A stretch of 64,000 nucleotides of DNA, from assembly GCF_020524355.2 (NCBI RefSeq), contig NZ_CP129019.1, forward strand, positions 248,001 through 312,000, given 5' to 3'. The notes under the pieces are model-generated. The model saw nothing but the letters and a program-made list of their open reading frames with translations, was not told where the DNA came from and did not search any database. A program made the position numbers and the translations under genes. Every line of letters begins with the position of its first letter. Position 1 is the first letter of the stretch. The stretch is from Mesobacillus subterraneus. GTDB taxonomy: Bacteria > Bacillota > Bacilli > Bacillales > Cytobacillaceae. Positions 9,132 through 18,822 of the stretch are shown in pieces.

Positions 9132-9305
9132 TTGTAAAAGGTTCTTTCTCATACTTTGTTGCTATTGACAACAAAATAGTATTGAATGATCTATATTTCT
9201 TCACAAAATTAAAGATTTATTTTGAAAAAGAGCTTGTACACATATACCGACTACAAAAGGGCTTTTATCCTGACTTAACAACACTCAAAACGAAAACAGC
9301 ATAGT
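9132..9305. other. Non-coding interval with a small inverted repeat
   Basis: No gene is visible. It contains a TTTGTTG/CAACAAA inverted repeat at about 9158-9178 and is AT-rich. The sequence has the look of a dispersed Bacillaceae intergenic element, but there is no second copy in this window to prove it. Confidence 0.35.
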
Positions 9306-9338
9306 AAAAAGCCTTGCAGCAATGCAGGGCTTTTATTG
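9306..9338 (+). terminator. Terminator, probably of the FAD protein gene
   Basis: AAAAGCCTTGCA pairs imperfectly with TGCAGGGCTTTT around GCAA. It lies 175 nt past the stop codon. Confidence 0.6.
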
Positions 9339-9350
9339 TGGTGTGGGAAA

Positions 9351-9503
9351 TCAGCTGCTGTAATGGTCTTCAATCTTCCCGTCATCATCATGAATGTAAG
9401 TGAGCGTGTCAGCCTATCCAGCCATTCTTTTCGCTTCGTTCACAGCCTGGGACCTTGAACGAGTCCTGTGCTGATTGGAAGGAAACAAGAATATTGCAGC
9501 ATT
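9351..9503 (-). pseudogene. Remnant of a DUF2188-like gene
   Basis: Translating the minus strand gives an N-terminal stretch ending RSQAVNEAKRMAG, then TAG at 9414-9416, then ADTLTYIHDDDGKIEDHYSS and a stop at 9351. The Ala/Lys-rich helix and a HDDDGKIED-like strand are typical of the small DUF2188 family. No start codon or ribosome-binding site is left, and the upstream end abuts the next gene's stop codon. I read it as the decayed C-terminal half of a small cytoplasmic protein. Confidence 0.6.
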
Positions 9504-10055
9504 TTAACCATATTCATCCGAGTAATCCTTAGTGGTTCCTATCGCCTGGATCACGGAGCCGGCAGCCTGAATCCAGCTTCCGGAGGTATTGATGTTTCCG
9601 CCTTCCCGGCCCTGTAACACGATGATACCTGCGATGGCATGCATGGAATTCCCAATGATTTGAAGCAAGCCTCCATATATATTGTAAAGGGACTCAACTG
9701 AACGTTCCTCTGTTAAAGTATCTTTGAGGGCTGCGGTGCCTCCTACTGCTTGCATCAAATTGCCTTTGATATCCAGCTCCTGTCCCGTTACATCATCCAA
9801 AGGAAGAATAATGCCCGCAATCACGGTAATATTTCCTGCCGACTGGATCTGGTTCCCGATTTTCTCCAGCGTAAAACGTTCTTCGCTATCTGCGATCAAT
9901 GCATTGCCTAATGCCTGGAGTTCATTTCCCCACAGGTTAAGGCTGGTCAGCTGGCTTTCTGAAAAATTTTTCAGAGGTGTGCTTCCGATTGCTGCGAGTG
10001 TGGTTCCTGAGGCTTGAACCCACGCACCGAAAAGTTCTTTCTGTTTTCTATCCAT
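9504..10055 (-). CDS. Repetitive helical protein, DUF6944-like
   Basis: This 183-residue protein is built of about six imperfect repeats around a GxxxQAxG core: GAWVQASG, GNELQALG, GNQIQSAG, GNLMQAVG, GGLLQIIG and GSWIQAAG. Glycines alternate with hydrophobic helices, which suggests a membrane- or spore-surface-associated repeat protein, but no function is known to me. The DUF6944 assignment is from memory. An ATG 18 nt further upstream is possible, but ATG 10055 has GGAG at suitable spacing. The neighbouring cwlJ gene is divergent. Confidence 0.7.
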   Translation of the reverse strand: MDRKQKELFGAWVQASGTTLAAIGSTPLKNFSESQLTSLNLWGNELQALGNALIADSEERFTLEKIGNQIQSAGNITVIAGIILPLDDVTGQELDIKGNLMQAVGGTAALKDTLTEERSVESLYNIYGGLLQIIGNSMHAIAGIIVLQGREGGNINTSGSWIQAAGSVIQAIGTTKDYSDEYG

Positions 10056-10238
10056 GATCATCTCCACTTTCATCCTGCTACCATCTTATACAGCCCAAGC
10101 GGAATCCGTTAAGCAAAACAATAAGAAATCCGTATAGCCCAAGCTCTTGAATAATAGGATTAGAAGTGAAGGAGTGTAGCCCGGAAACAGAGGGGTTATT
10201 CAACTATATATTGAGAATCCGATGGTGGAGGTTATGCC

Positions 10239-10667
10239 ATGGCAGTAGTAAAGCATACGGAGGCTGATGTTGATCTGCTGGCGCGATTATTGAGAGCAGA
10301 GGCTGAGGGTGAAGGGCAACAGGGAATGCTGATGGTGGGAAATGTAGGGATTAACCGGATACGTGGGAATTGTTCTGATTTTAAGGGGTTAAGGACTGTT
10401 CCGCAGATGATTTATCAGGAACATGCTTTTGAAGCAACTCAAAAGGGTTATTTTTATCAGCGTGCTAGAGAGTCTGAGAAAAGACTCGCAAGGCGAGCGC
10501 TTAAAGGGGAGAGGGTTTGGCCGGCAAAATTCAGCCTGTGGTATTTCCGGCCGTCAGGGGATTGTCCGCCGACATGGTACAATCAGCCGCATGTTGGCCG
10601 ATTTAAGCGTCACTGCTTTTATGAACCCACGGGTGAAGAATGTGCGAATATATATAACACCTTTTAA
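10239..10667 (+). CDS. cwlJ: Cell wall hydrolase, CwlJ/SleB family
   Basis: This 142-residue protein is a Hydrolase_2-type enzyme that cuts cortex peptidoglycan (muramic-delta-lactam containing) during spore germination. The N-terminal LLARLLRAEAEGEGQQGMLM includes the conserved catalytic Glu region, followed by GNVGINRI. The C-terminal YNQPHVGRFKRHCFYEPT is characteristic of CwlJ. It has no signal peptide, as expected for CwlJ, which is placed in the coat during sporulation. The start ATG follows GGTGGAGG. A strong terminator follows the gene. Confidence 0.92.
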   Translation: MAVVKHTEADVDLLARLLRAEAEGEGQQGMLMVGNVGINRIRGNCSDFKGLRTVPQMIYQEHAFEATQKGYFYQRARESEKRLARRALKGERVWPAKFSLWYFRPSGDCPPTWYNQPHVGRFKRHCFYEPTGEECANIYNTF

Positions 10668-10675
10668 ATATCTGG

Positions 10676-10706
10676 GCTGCCTAATAAACTTAGGCAGTCT
10701 TTTTGT
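10676..10706 (+). terminator. Terminator of cwlJ
   Basis: GCTGCCTAA pairs with TTAGGCAGT around TAAAC, followed by a T-rich run. Confidence 0.85.
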
Positions 10707-10713
10707 TTTTCTA

Positions 10714-10742
10714 TTGACATAGGATTTGCTCAGGATTAAAGT
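10714..10742 (+). promoter_or_regulatory. Promoter of the marR-mmpL operon
   Basis: A perfect TTGACA at 10714-10719 is followed after 17 nt by TAAAGT at 10737-10742. The repeated 8-mers at 10756-10779 lie just downstream, where a repressor could block transcription. Confidence 0.55.
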
Positions 10743-10755
10743 TAAAAAGGTTAAT

Positions 10756-10779
10756 AGTTAAACAGTTGAACAGTTAAAC
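10756..10779 (+). promoter_or_regulatory. Three tandem 8-mers, likely MarR operator
   Basis: AGTTAAAC, AGTTGAAC and AGTTAAAC are directly repeated with no gaps between a promoter and the marR start. The spacing places equivalent bases eight apart. Autoregulation by the adjacent MarR protein is the simplest reading. Confidence 0.6.
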
Positions 10780-10815
10780 GGTGGAATAAGTTTTAGACGG
10801 GGTGAATATATAAAC

Positions 10816-11271
10816 ATGTGTGATAAATCGATCAAAGATTTAGTGGACCATTATATCCATGTTACTTTCTCGGTCAACAAGATTGCCGAAGGAATGATCA
10901 AAGAAGAAATAGGAACAGACCTGACGAATGACCAGCATTATACATTGCGGTATATCAACAAGGTGGGCACCTGTACTTCCTCCGAACTGGCGGAAGTGTT
11001 CGATGTCAAAAAGAGTGCGATCACAGCGATTATTACCCGGCTGTGGGAAAAAGGGCTAATTCAGAGAACGCGGGACGAAAATGATCGGCGTTTAGTTTAT
11101 CTGGCTTTAACTGAGAAGGGAAATGAACTTTTCCAAAAAACAGAGGAGCGGATCCAGGCTTTGGTGGGATCCTTTATTGAAAAGTTCGATCAGGATGAGA
11201 TCGTCCAGTTCCTTGAGACGTACGACAAACTGAATGAAATTTTAACAGATAGAAAGAGCAGGGTGGAATAA
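10816..11271 (+). CDS. MarR-family transcriptional regulator
   Basis: This 151-residue winged-helix repressor resembles B. subtilis YdgG by context. The recognition region TCTSSELAEVFDVKKSAITAII and the wing RTRDENDRRLVYLALTEKG are typical of MarR. It probably binds small hydrophobic compounds and derepresses the downstream exporter. The gene ends 2 nt before the MMPL transporter start, so the two are co-transcribed and translationally coupled. The GGGGTGA site precedes the ATG. Confidence 0.92.
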   Translation: MCDKSIKDLVDHYIHVTFSVNKIAEGMIKEEIGTDLTNDQHYTLRYINKVGTCTSSELAEVFDVKKSAITAIITRLWEKGLIQRTRDENDRRLVYLALTEKGNELFQKTEERIQALVGSFIEKFDQDEIVQFLETYDKLNEILTDRKSRVE

Positions 11272-11273
11272 AC

Positions 11274-14200
11274 GTGAAATTCATAATTAAACAGAAATGG
11301 TTTGTTATCATCTCCTGGATTTTGGTTGCTGCAGGCCTGTTCATGACTGCACCAAACATGGCTGAGCTTGTAAGGGAAAAAGGGCAGATTACTGTTCCTG
11401 ATGAGTATTCGTCAACATTGGCCGGCAAAATAATGGATGACGTAAGGAAACAAGAAGGTGGAGGGGATGATACCCAGGTCGCGCTTGTTTTCCATAGTGA
11501 AAAGACATTGACACAGGAAGAAATCAAAGAAGCGGAGAAAGCAATTCGTGAACTTGAAGAAAATAGTGAAGAAATCGGGATCACCGAAATCCTGACACAT
11601 TTCAATGAAGAAAGTCTGAAGGCTCAGCTTGTCTCCGACGATGGAAAATCAATATTGACCTCAGTCACGGTCAACTGGAATGACCGCGAACCAGCACAGG
11701 TCAGCAAGCTGCTCTATGAAACAATTGAGGATGTTAATGTTGACCACTATTATACAAGTCAATGGCTAATCAATGAGGATTTGATGAACAGTTCTGAGGA
11801 AGGGTTGAAGAAGACAGAAGGAATTACAGTTGTCTTTATCCTTGTTGTGCTGCTGCTTGTGTTCAGGTCTGTCATCGCTCCCATCATTCCATTATTGACG
11901 GTAGGGATGTCTTACCTTGTTTCACAATCAATCGTAGCGATGCTTGTTGATCAATTCGATTTCCCGCTTTCGAACTACACGCAGATTTTCCTTGTGGCGG
12001 TTTTGTTCGGAATCGGTACGGATTACTGTATTTTGCTGCTCAGTCGATTCAAGGAAGAGCTGGCACATAATGAAAGCGTACCGGCGGCAATCATCACGAC
12101 ATACAAGAACGCAGGCCGTACAGTATTTTTCAGCGGTGTAGCGGTTATGATCGGTTTTGCTGCAATTGGTTTCTCACAATTCATCCTCTATCAATCTGCG
12201 GCTGCTGTAGCGATTGGCGTCGCGATGCTGCTGCTTGGACTATTCACCATTGTCCCGTTCTTCATGGCGATCCTGGGTCCGAAAATCTTCTGGCCTTCAA
12301 AACAGAGCGCAGAGCATGGCGAAAGCAAGTTATGGGGAACAGTCGGGAGCTTCTCACTGGCCCGCCCATTCCTGAGTCTCCTGATTGTAGCCGCGGTTTG
12401 CGTGCCGTTCCTGTTTGCCTACGATGGGGAGCTAAGCTATAACTCATTGGATGAAATCAGTGGCGATGTAAACTCAATCAAGGCTTTTAACGCCATTGCT
12501 GACAGCTTCGGACCTGGTGAATCGATGCCGACACAGGTTATCCTGAAAAATGACGAAAGAATGGATTCAGCTGAATACGTCGAGCTGGCAGAGAAAATCA
12601 GTTCTGAACTGGAAAAGGTCGATCTGGTTGATACAGTTCGTTCGGTCACAAGACCAACTGGTGAACCAATCGAGGACTTCTTTGTTTCGAAGCAGGCAGA
12701 AACACTCGGTTCAGGCCTGGGAGAAGGAAAAGAAGGTCTGGATAAAATCAGTGAAGGCCTGCAGGATGCGGAAGCAGAGCTGTCCAAATCAGCTCCGGAA
12801 TTGGAAGGTGCAGCAGATGGCATCAACCAGTTAATCAGTGGAACGACGGAAATTAAGTCAGGTCTTGGTGAGATCCAGACCAATCTGTCGACTATCAAGA
12901 GCGGCATCCGCCAAGGGTCTGCTGGCGCTGGCCAGATTAAGGCCGGATTGGAGGAAGCTCAGGCGAGAGCAGAGGAATTGCTTGCCGGGTATAAACAGCT
13001 TCAGGCTAACTATGTTGTGATGCAAACTGGTCTTGAGCAGCTAGAAGATGGCTACAAGCAGGCAGGAGATGGAATAGCCAGCCTATCTGGAGGAATCCTC
13101 CAGGCGCATGGCCAGCTGTTTGGCTATTTAGAAAAAAGAGATGATACGTTAAACGCAGACCAAAACTATCAAAAAATCAAAGGCGAGGTTAGCTATCTTG
13201 AAGGTGAACTGTCCAAAGCATCAGCAGGTCTTAGTCAACTAAATGAGGAACTGCCCAAGCTGACAGGAGGAATGGCACAAGCTAATAAAGCTTTTGCTGA
13301 AGCCCTTGCACAGCAAGCTGGCTTCGGTCCTGGTCTTCAGCAGCTCATCGACGGGATTGAGCAGCAGCAGGCTGGATTGAATCATCTCGCTGACGGACAG
13401 GGACAGATTGTCGACAATTTCCCTAAACTGACGAATGGTCTGACAGGAATCACCGCCGGACAACAGCAGTTGCTTGCAGGGTTTGGAGGTCTTGGTGGAC
13501 AATTGAACCAGCTTACAGATGGTCTTAGTCAGAGTACTGATGGTTTGAACCAGGTATCTGAAGGTCTTGGCTCTGCGCAGGAATATTTGGATGGGCTGGC
13601 TCAATCGGATTCCGATAGCTTTTACTTGCCGGCAGATGTTCTAGAGAGTGAAGACTTCACTCAGGTTTTCGATGTCTATATGTCAAAAGACCGTAAAGTC
13701 ATGACAATGGATGTTATTTTTGAAGCGAATCCTTATTCAAATCAAGCAATGGCTCAGGTAGCTGAAATTGAGGCAGCCGTCGAGCGTGCGACGAAAGGAA
13801 CGAAGCTTGAAAACGCAGATGTGGCAATCGGCGGCATCACGAGCACGAATGCAGATCTTGATACGATGTCCGGACAGGATTACTCCCGTACAGTCATCTT
13901 GATGCTGCTGGGGATTGGAATCATCCTGGTATTCCTTTTCCGTTCGATCATCATGCCAATCTACATGATCGGCTCACTGATTTTAACGTATTATACGGCA
14001 ATGGCTGTCAACGAGGTTATCTATGTTGATATCCTTGGTTACTCAGGCATCAGCTGGGCAGTACCGTTCTTTGCGTTTGTCATACTTGTTGCCCTTGGCG
14101 TCGACTACAGCATCTTCTTGATGGACCGTTTCAATGAATATAAGCATCTATCAATCTCAGAAGCTATGCTTCTTTCGATGAAAAAGATGGGAACTGTTAT

Positions 14201-14393
14201 CATTTCTGCAGCGATCATCCTTGGAGGAACATTTGCGGCGATGATGCCATCGGGAATGATGTCCTTGCTGCAAATCGCTTCGATTCTCCTGGTAGGATTG
14301 TTCTTATATGCCTTCATCATGCTGCCGCTGTTCATCCCGGTTTTGGTGAAGAACTTCGGTGAAGCAAACTGGTGGCCGTTTAAAAGAGTATAA
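11274..14393 (+). CDS. MMPL/RND-family exporter, YdgH-like
   Basis: This 1039-residue membrane transporter starts at GTG 11274, two bases after the marR stop. Each half has an extracytoplasmic segment followed by about five helices. The proton-relay helices carry FGIGTDYCILLLSRFKEE and ALGVDYSIFLMDRFNEY. The central extracytoplasmic region (about 440-790) is an unusually long, Gln/Gly/Leu-rich coiled coil with recurring GLxQLxxGL units, like the YhgE/Pip type. Family members export lipids or drugs; the substrate is unknown. Regulation is probably by the adjacent MarR protein. It resembles the ydgG-ydgH pair of B. subtilis. Confidence 0.92.
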   Translation: MKFIIKQKWFVIISWILVAAGLFMTAPNMAELVREKGQITVPDEYSSTLAGKIMDDVRKQEGGGDDTQVALVFHSEKTLTQEEIKEAEKAIRELEENSEEIGITEILTHFNEESLKAQLVSDDGKSILTSVTVNWNDREPAQVSKLLYETIEDVNVDHYYTSQWLINEDLMNSSEEGLKKTEGITVVFILVVLLLVFRSVIAPIIPLLTVGMSYLVSQSIVAMLVDQFDFPLSNYTQIFLVAVLFGIGTDYCILLLSRFKEELAHNESVPAAIITTYKNAGRTVFFSGVAVMIGFAAIGFSQFILYQSAAAVAIGVAMLLLGLFTIVPFFMAILGPKIFWPSKQSAEHGESKLWGTVGSFSLARPFLSLLIVAAVCVPFLFAYDGELSYNSLDEISGDVNSIKAFNAIADSFGPGESMPTQVILKNDERMDSAEYVELAEKISSELEKVDLVDTVRSVTRPTGEPIEDFFVSKQAETLGSGLGEGKEGLDKISEGLQDAEAELSKSAPELEGAADGINQLISGTTEIKSGLGEIQTNLSTIKSGIRQGSAGAGQIKAGLEEAQARAEELLAGYKQLQANYVVMQTGLEQLEDGYKQAGDGIASLSGGILQAHGQLFGYLEKRDDTLNADQNYQKIKGEVSYLEGELSKASAGLSQLNEELPKLTGGMAQANKAFAEALAQQAGFGPGLQQLIDGIEQQQAGLNHLADGQGQIVDNFPKLTNGLTGITAGQQQLLAGFGGLGGQLNQLTDGLSQSTDGLNQVSEGLGSAQEYLDGLAQSDSDSFYLPADVLESEDFTQVFDVYMSKDRKVMTMDVIFEANPYSNQAMAQVAEIEAAVERATKGTKLENADVAIGGITSTNADLDTMSGQDYSRTVILMLLGIGIILVFLFRSIIMPIYMIGSLILTYYTAMAVNEVIYVDILGYSGISWAVPFFAFVILVALGVDYSIFLMDRFNEYKHLSISEAMLLSMKKMGTVIISAAIILGGTFAAMMPSGMMSLLQIASILLVGLFLYAFIMLPLFIPVLVKNFGEANWWPFKRV

Positions 14394-14400
14394 GTGAATG

Positions 14401-14437
14401 GAAAAAAAGAGGCTGCACGCTGCAGCCTCTTTTCATT
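14401..14437. terminator. Bidirectional terminator between mmpL and the GH66 gene
   Basis: AAAAGAGGCTGCA pairs perfectly with TGCAGCCTCTTTT around CGC, with A-rich and T-rich flanks, between convergent genes. Confidence 0.9.
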
Positions 14438-16199
14438 TCATTCATATTCAATGACCACCATATCCCAATAAGTGAGCGACGGCAGAGTGAAAATGATTTT
14501 ATCCCGATTTTGTCTAAAAGGAATGGAAATGGGTTTCCCGCCTTTGACATCCGGTGAAGCCATCCAGATTTTCTCTGCTTTTTTAGCATCTGTCATTACA
14601 AAGGGTAGGTTTTTCTGCGTTTCCGGTTTTGCCTGTTCGCCGTTTGGATCCCGCCATTCCATTGAATTGGCATGAAGGAAATTAATAAAATGAAGAATTT
14701 TTTTATCCTCTTTTTTTTTCGCAATGACCCAAAGTTCATTCTGCTTTGCTGCATCAACGGATAAAGGCAATCCATCTTTAGATTTCAATGAAACACCTGA
14801 TTCAGTTACGGAATCTCTTAACAAATTTTCATATCCTGTCAGGAAATCGTAGTAAGAAATCAGTTTCTCTTCTAAATTAGCTGGAAGCTGTAACTGGTTA
14901 TGAGGAAAATATTCTTTGGACAGCATATGTTCTCCAAGCTCCAGATGGGCGCCTCCATTCGCAAAAATAACCGAATTCGCGAGCAATATCCCAGGTTCAT
15001 TGAATTCACCTGGCTCGTTGGAATGCTGGTAATTCATATAAGCAGCAAGAACTGAGCTTTTTCCGCCTGAAAGAGATGTGTTTTCATCCAGGATTTTTTT
15101 CAGGTCATTGAAATATCTAAATTCATCCCAGACTTCCGTATATAAGAAGGCTGGTGATGCCTGTGAAATCGAAGTTTGTCCATACTGGTTCACGGCATTC
15201 ATGACAATCTGTTTTTCGGGAAAGCTGTCTTTGATCTTTTTTAAAAAAGGAGCAAAGCTCTCATCGATCGATAGTTGGTCTCCCCACTCATTAAAGACTT
15301 CGCCGCGATCACCTAACTGGTCAATATGCCAGCCATCGAAGGGGAGGGCCTCATAAACCATGCGCTGCTGGTCAATCAGATAATCCTGCCACCATGGGTT
15401 GGTGGGGTTCATGATCTTAATATTGCTTTTCCACTGCTCAGGAAGGGGGGTGCTGATCGATTGTATTCTGTTCCCGGTCCTTGTACAAATGCCACTGATC
15501 TGGCAGCGCTCGTTTTTCGAAAGATCCATATAGTAAATTGTACGCCATGGCTTCCATATTGCGATCGTGTGCCAAGGCGATGTAATGGTTAAGAGTCTGA
15601 AGAGCTATCTCGCGATTCGCCACATCCTGCCAGTGTGATGCAGGCGAGCCAGAGTTCAGCTTGACAGGTTGTTGATGCTCATAATGCCAATCATAGAATT
15701 GCAGCCCGTTGAGATGATAGCGGTTTAAAGTGGAGATTATTTTTTCTAGCTTCTCATATGGCATTTTGTTGAAGCTGGAAAGGAACCCGTAACGTGGGAA
15801 TTTGCTCCAATCGCTTGATACATCCACTGCAATGGTTTCGGTCTGTACTTCATCTTCAGTGAAAAATTTGACTTCCACAAGGTATCCTCTGAAATCTTCC
15901 TTCGGTGGAACCCATGACCACGAGTCTTTGTTCGTGAATTCTTCCTCTTTTAATTTTTTGTCTAAATGAAAATAGGAAACATTAAGTCTATATTCTGTGA
16001 CGTCGGAAGCAAGCTTGAATTCTACTGTATCACCAGGGTTGTAGCGTGATTGATGTGTTTGTAAACCTGTGAATAGCTTCTTTCCGGCTACAGGAGTGTG
16101 AATTTGAGGACTTTCTTTTGGATACGTCCCGATCACATACATGGATAGGATAATTGGAAAAATCAATATCAGGAATAGCCAAACTCTTTTCTGCTTCAT
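14438..16199 (-). pseudogene. GH66 dextranase/cyclodextran-type enzyme, frameshifted
   Basis: Two overlapping frames together make a roughly 586-residue family GH66 protein that cleaves or rearranges alpha-1,6-glucans. A signal-anchor helix (residues 6-26) is followed by a beta-rich domain and the catalytic barrel. WHIDQLGDRG holds the probable nucleophile Asp and FLYTEVWD the probable acid/base Glu. The frame breaks in a run of six Gs at 15445-15450 (plus strand). Removing one base joins DQHP to LPEQW, and the total length has exactly one surplus base. It could be a real single-base insertion, phase variation, or a base-calling error. It follows the GH31 gene in the same direction. Confidence 0.85.
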
Positions 16200-16228
16200 T
16201 TGATCACCACCTATTAGAAAATGATAGA

Positions 16229-16262
16229 AGGGGCTAATCGTAAGTGATTAGCCCCTAAAGTC
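16229..16262 (-). terminator. Hairpin between the GH31 and GH66 genes
   Basis: AGGGGCTAATC and GATTAGCCCCT form an 11-bp stem. The T-run after it on the minus strand is poor, so it may tune downstream expression or protect the GH31 message rather than end transcription. Confidence 0.55.
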
Positions 16263-16263
16263 A

Positions 16264-18804
16264 TTAAAATTTGATTTGTACTTTTTTGCTTTCCTCTGCT
16301 GGGATGTTTACGTACAAAGTTTTCGTTTCCGTTTCAAAGAAATAAGAACGTTTTGTTTCTGTCATTTCTTCCACAGATGTAACTGCTTTGTAACGATGCT
16401 GTGCAGCCTGGACTTTTTTAGGCGCTTGCTCGTTATTCAGCTTCAATGTGTATTGCTCGATGGCAGAATCGAAATTGTCCGCTGACATCGTTCTTCCGAA
16501 TTCAATTTTGTTTTGCTTTTTCTCGATATGGAAGTCGGTTACATCAAATTCGCCATTGCGATGGTCAAGTGATGCGCCGTCATCCTCATAGAAGCTATAT
16601 GTTGCTTCATTTTTAAGGTATGTGTCTAATACAAGATTCGTCAACTCATTTTCACCTGTATATTGCTGTACTTCACGAGTCGGGATCATTGAGTCCTTTT
16701 TCACGAAGATTGGCAGGTGACCAAGTGGTGCATCCACCTTGATTGTTTGTCCACCGTCATACTCTTTGTTTGACCAGTAATCTACCCATGTTTCACCCTG
16801 TGGCAGGTATACGTCACGGCTAGTCTGCCCTTGTGTAACAACAGGAGCAAGCATCATAGAATCGCCGAACATGAACTGATCGTTGATGTCATACGTGTTC
16901 TCATCTTCCTGGTAATGGTAGACAAGCGGCTGCTGGACCGGTGTGCCTGTTTCAGAAGAATCTTTGAATGCATTGTAAAGGTAAGGCATCAACTGGTAAC
17001 GCATTTCGATATATTTCTTGGAGATTTCTTCAACTTCCGGACCAAACGCCCAAGGCTCCTGACCCTGTTTGATCGCTGCTTTGGCATCACTATCATAATG
17101 GATCCGAGAGAATGGCAGGAATGCCCCGACCTCAATCCAGCGCGCAAACAATTCAGCATCCGTCCGCTGAGCGAAACCGCCAATATCGTTTCCTACGAAT
17201 GATACCCCTGAAAGACCGATATTGGTGTTCATCGGAATAGACATTTGCAAATGTTCCCAGTTACTTACGTTATCGCCAGTCCAAAGTGCAGCATAGCGCT
17301 GTGTTCCGGCAAACATGTCACGAGTCAAAACGAAAGGACGTACATTTGGCTTGTGCACTCCCCAAGCATCATAAGTTGCTTCAGCTTCATCATGACCGTA
17401 TAGATTATGGTATTCAGTATGCAGTTTTTTATCATTTTCATAGCCAAAATAAGAATCGAGCGGCATCGTGTGATTATGCTTGTTGTCATCAAGGAATACA
17501 GCCGGCTCATTCATATCATTCCAGATACCGTCAATTCCTTCGTCAAACAATATGTTGTGGTTCTTAGCCCACCATGTGCGGACCTCCTCTTTTGAGAAGT
17601 CAGGGAAAGCAGATTGTCCTGGCCAGACTGGACCAATGAACGGTGTTCCGTCTGCATTCTTTCCCCAGTAATCATTTTTCGTACCTTCCTGGTACAAACG
17701 ATAATTTTCATCCTGTTTAACAGCTGGATCATTGATTGCGATTGCGTGGAATCCAGGCATCGATTTCAGCTGTTTCAAGGCTTGCTTGTATTTCTCGTCC
17801 CAAGTGAAAACACGGTATCCATCCATGTAATCAATGTCAAAGTGCATCGTATCCAGAGGGATATTTTTTTCGCGGTATGTTTTCGCTACATTCACGATTT
17901 CATCCGCTGTGTATCCCCACTTACTCTGGTGGAGACCTAATGTCCATTTTGCAGGAAGGTCCATTTTACCGGTTAATTCTGTATAAACATCCAGTACGTC
18001 CGAGATTTCAGGTCCGTTCATGAAATAGTACGTAAGAGGGCCGCCATTGGCATAAAAGTAATAGTAGTCATCTGACTCGCTCGCCATTTCATAGTAAGAA
18101 CGGTAGGAATTATCGAAAAGAATTCCGTATGCCTTTTTATCCTTCAAACCGATGAAGAAAGGAATGGAGGTGTATACATACTTCGTGTCTTTGTCATATG
18201 AATAAGCATCTGTGTTCCACATGCCGATGCTTTCACCGCGCTGGTTGAAATTCAGGCCAGCCTGCTCACCGAAACCGTAAAAGTTCTCGCCTTTTTCGGT
18301 CTTCTTGAAAACATATGGCTTGCCGTCTTCATAACCAGCGGCCGAACCGTTTTGCAGGTAGTCTTCATTGATGACATTGCCTTGCTTGTCCATAAATTTC
18401 ACACCGAATGGTGCTTTACTGATTTTGATGGTCAATTCATCCGTTGAGATGGTGAATTCCTTTTGTCCATCTTGTGTCTTGAATTTTGGAGTTTCCCATT
18501 GTTGCTTTTTAATAGCAGGTGAAAACTCTTCCTTCTCTCCTTCTTTTAAAATAGAAACTTTTACAAGATCTTTTGAAAAAATACGAATAAATGCATTGTA
18601 TTCTCCTAAATCGAATTGAACACCATTGTCCAATTTCTTGACGCTTTGAGCCGTCAGCTTTTGCAGATTTTCCTTTTTCAAAGGTGTATCTGCTTCTGGC
18701 TGTGTAACTGCCGCAAAGGCAAAGTTTAAATTCGCTGAAAGTGCCAGCATGATCACAGTACTGATCATGACAAACAATCTGAGCGTTTTGTTCATAGGTC
18801 CCAT
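16264..18804 (-). CDS. Secreted GH31 alpha-glucosidase or glucosyltransferase
   Basis: This 846-residue glycoside hydrolase family 31 enzyme has a signal peptide (basic MNKTLRLF, hydrophobic core, cleavage near FAFAA) and no cell-wall anchor. After an N-terminal beta-sandwich, the barrel carries GIWNDMNEPAVF with the nucleophile Asp at about residue 430, and the SFVGNDIGGF motif. The C-terminus is beta-rich. The likely role is release of glucose from, or transglucosylation of, alpha-glucans. GH66 cyclodextran systems in other Bacillales also pair with a GH31 6-alpha-glucosyltransferase, so that role is plausible here. I chose ATG 18804 for its GGAG spacing; an earlier ATG at 18822 is less favoured. 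Confidence 0.9.
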   Translation of the reverse strand: MGPMNKTLRLFVMISTVIMLALSANLNFAFAAVTQPEADTPLKKENLQKLTAQSVKKLDNGVQFDLGEYNAFIRIFSKDLVKVSILKEGEKEEFSPAIKKQQWETPKFKTQDGQKEFTISTDELTIKISKAPFGVKFMDKQGNVINEDYLQNGSAAGYEDGKPYVFKKTEKGENFYGFGEQAGLNFNQRGESIGMWNTDAYSYDKDTKYVYTSIPFFIGLKDKKAYGILFDNSYRSYYEMASESDDYYYFYANGGPLTYYFMNGPEISDVLDVYTELTGKMDLPAKWTLGLHQSKWGYTADEIVNVAKTYREKNIPLDTMHFDIDYMDGYRVFTWDEKYKQALKQLKSMPGFHAIAINDPAVKQDENYRLYQEGTKNDYWGKNADGTPFIGPVWPGQSAFPDFSKEEVRTWWAKNHNILFDEGIDGIWNDMNEPAVFLDDNKHNHTMPLDSYFGYENDKKLHTEYHNLYGHDEAEATYDAWGVHKPNVRPFVLTRDMFAGTQRYAALWTGDNVSNWEHLQMSIPMNTNIGLSGVSFVGNDIGGFAQRTDAELFARWIEVGAFLPFSRIHYDSDAKAAIKQGQEPWAFGPEVEEISKKYIEMRYQLMPYLYNAFKDSSETGTPVQQPLVYHYQEDENTYDINDQFMFGDSMMLAPVVTQGQTSRDVYLPQGETWVDYWSNKEYDGGQTIKVDAPLGHLPIFVKKDSMIPTREVQQYTGENELTNLVLDTYLKNEATYSFYEDDGASLDHRNGEFDVTDFHIEKKQNKIEFGRTMSADNFDSAIEQYTLKLNNEQAPKKVQAAQHRYKAVTSVEEMTETKRSYFFETETKTLYVNIPAEESKKVQIKF

Positions 18805-18822
18805 GTCCACAACTCCATTCAA

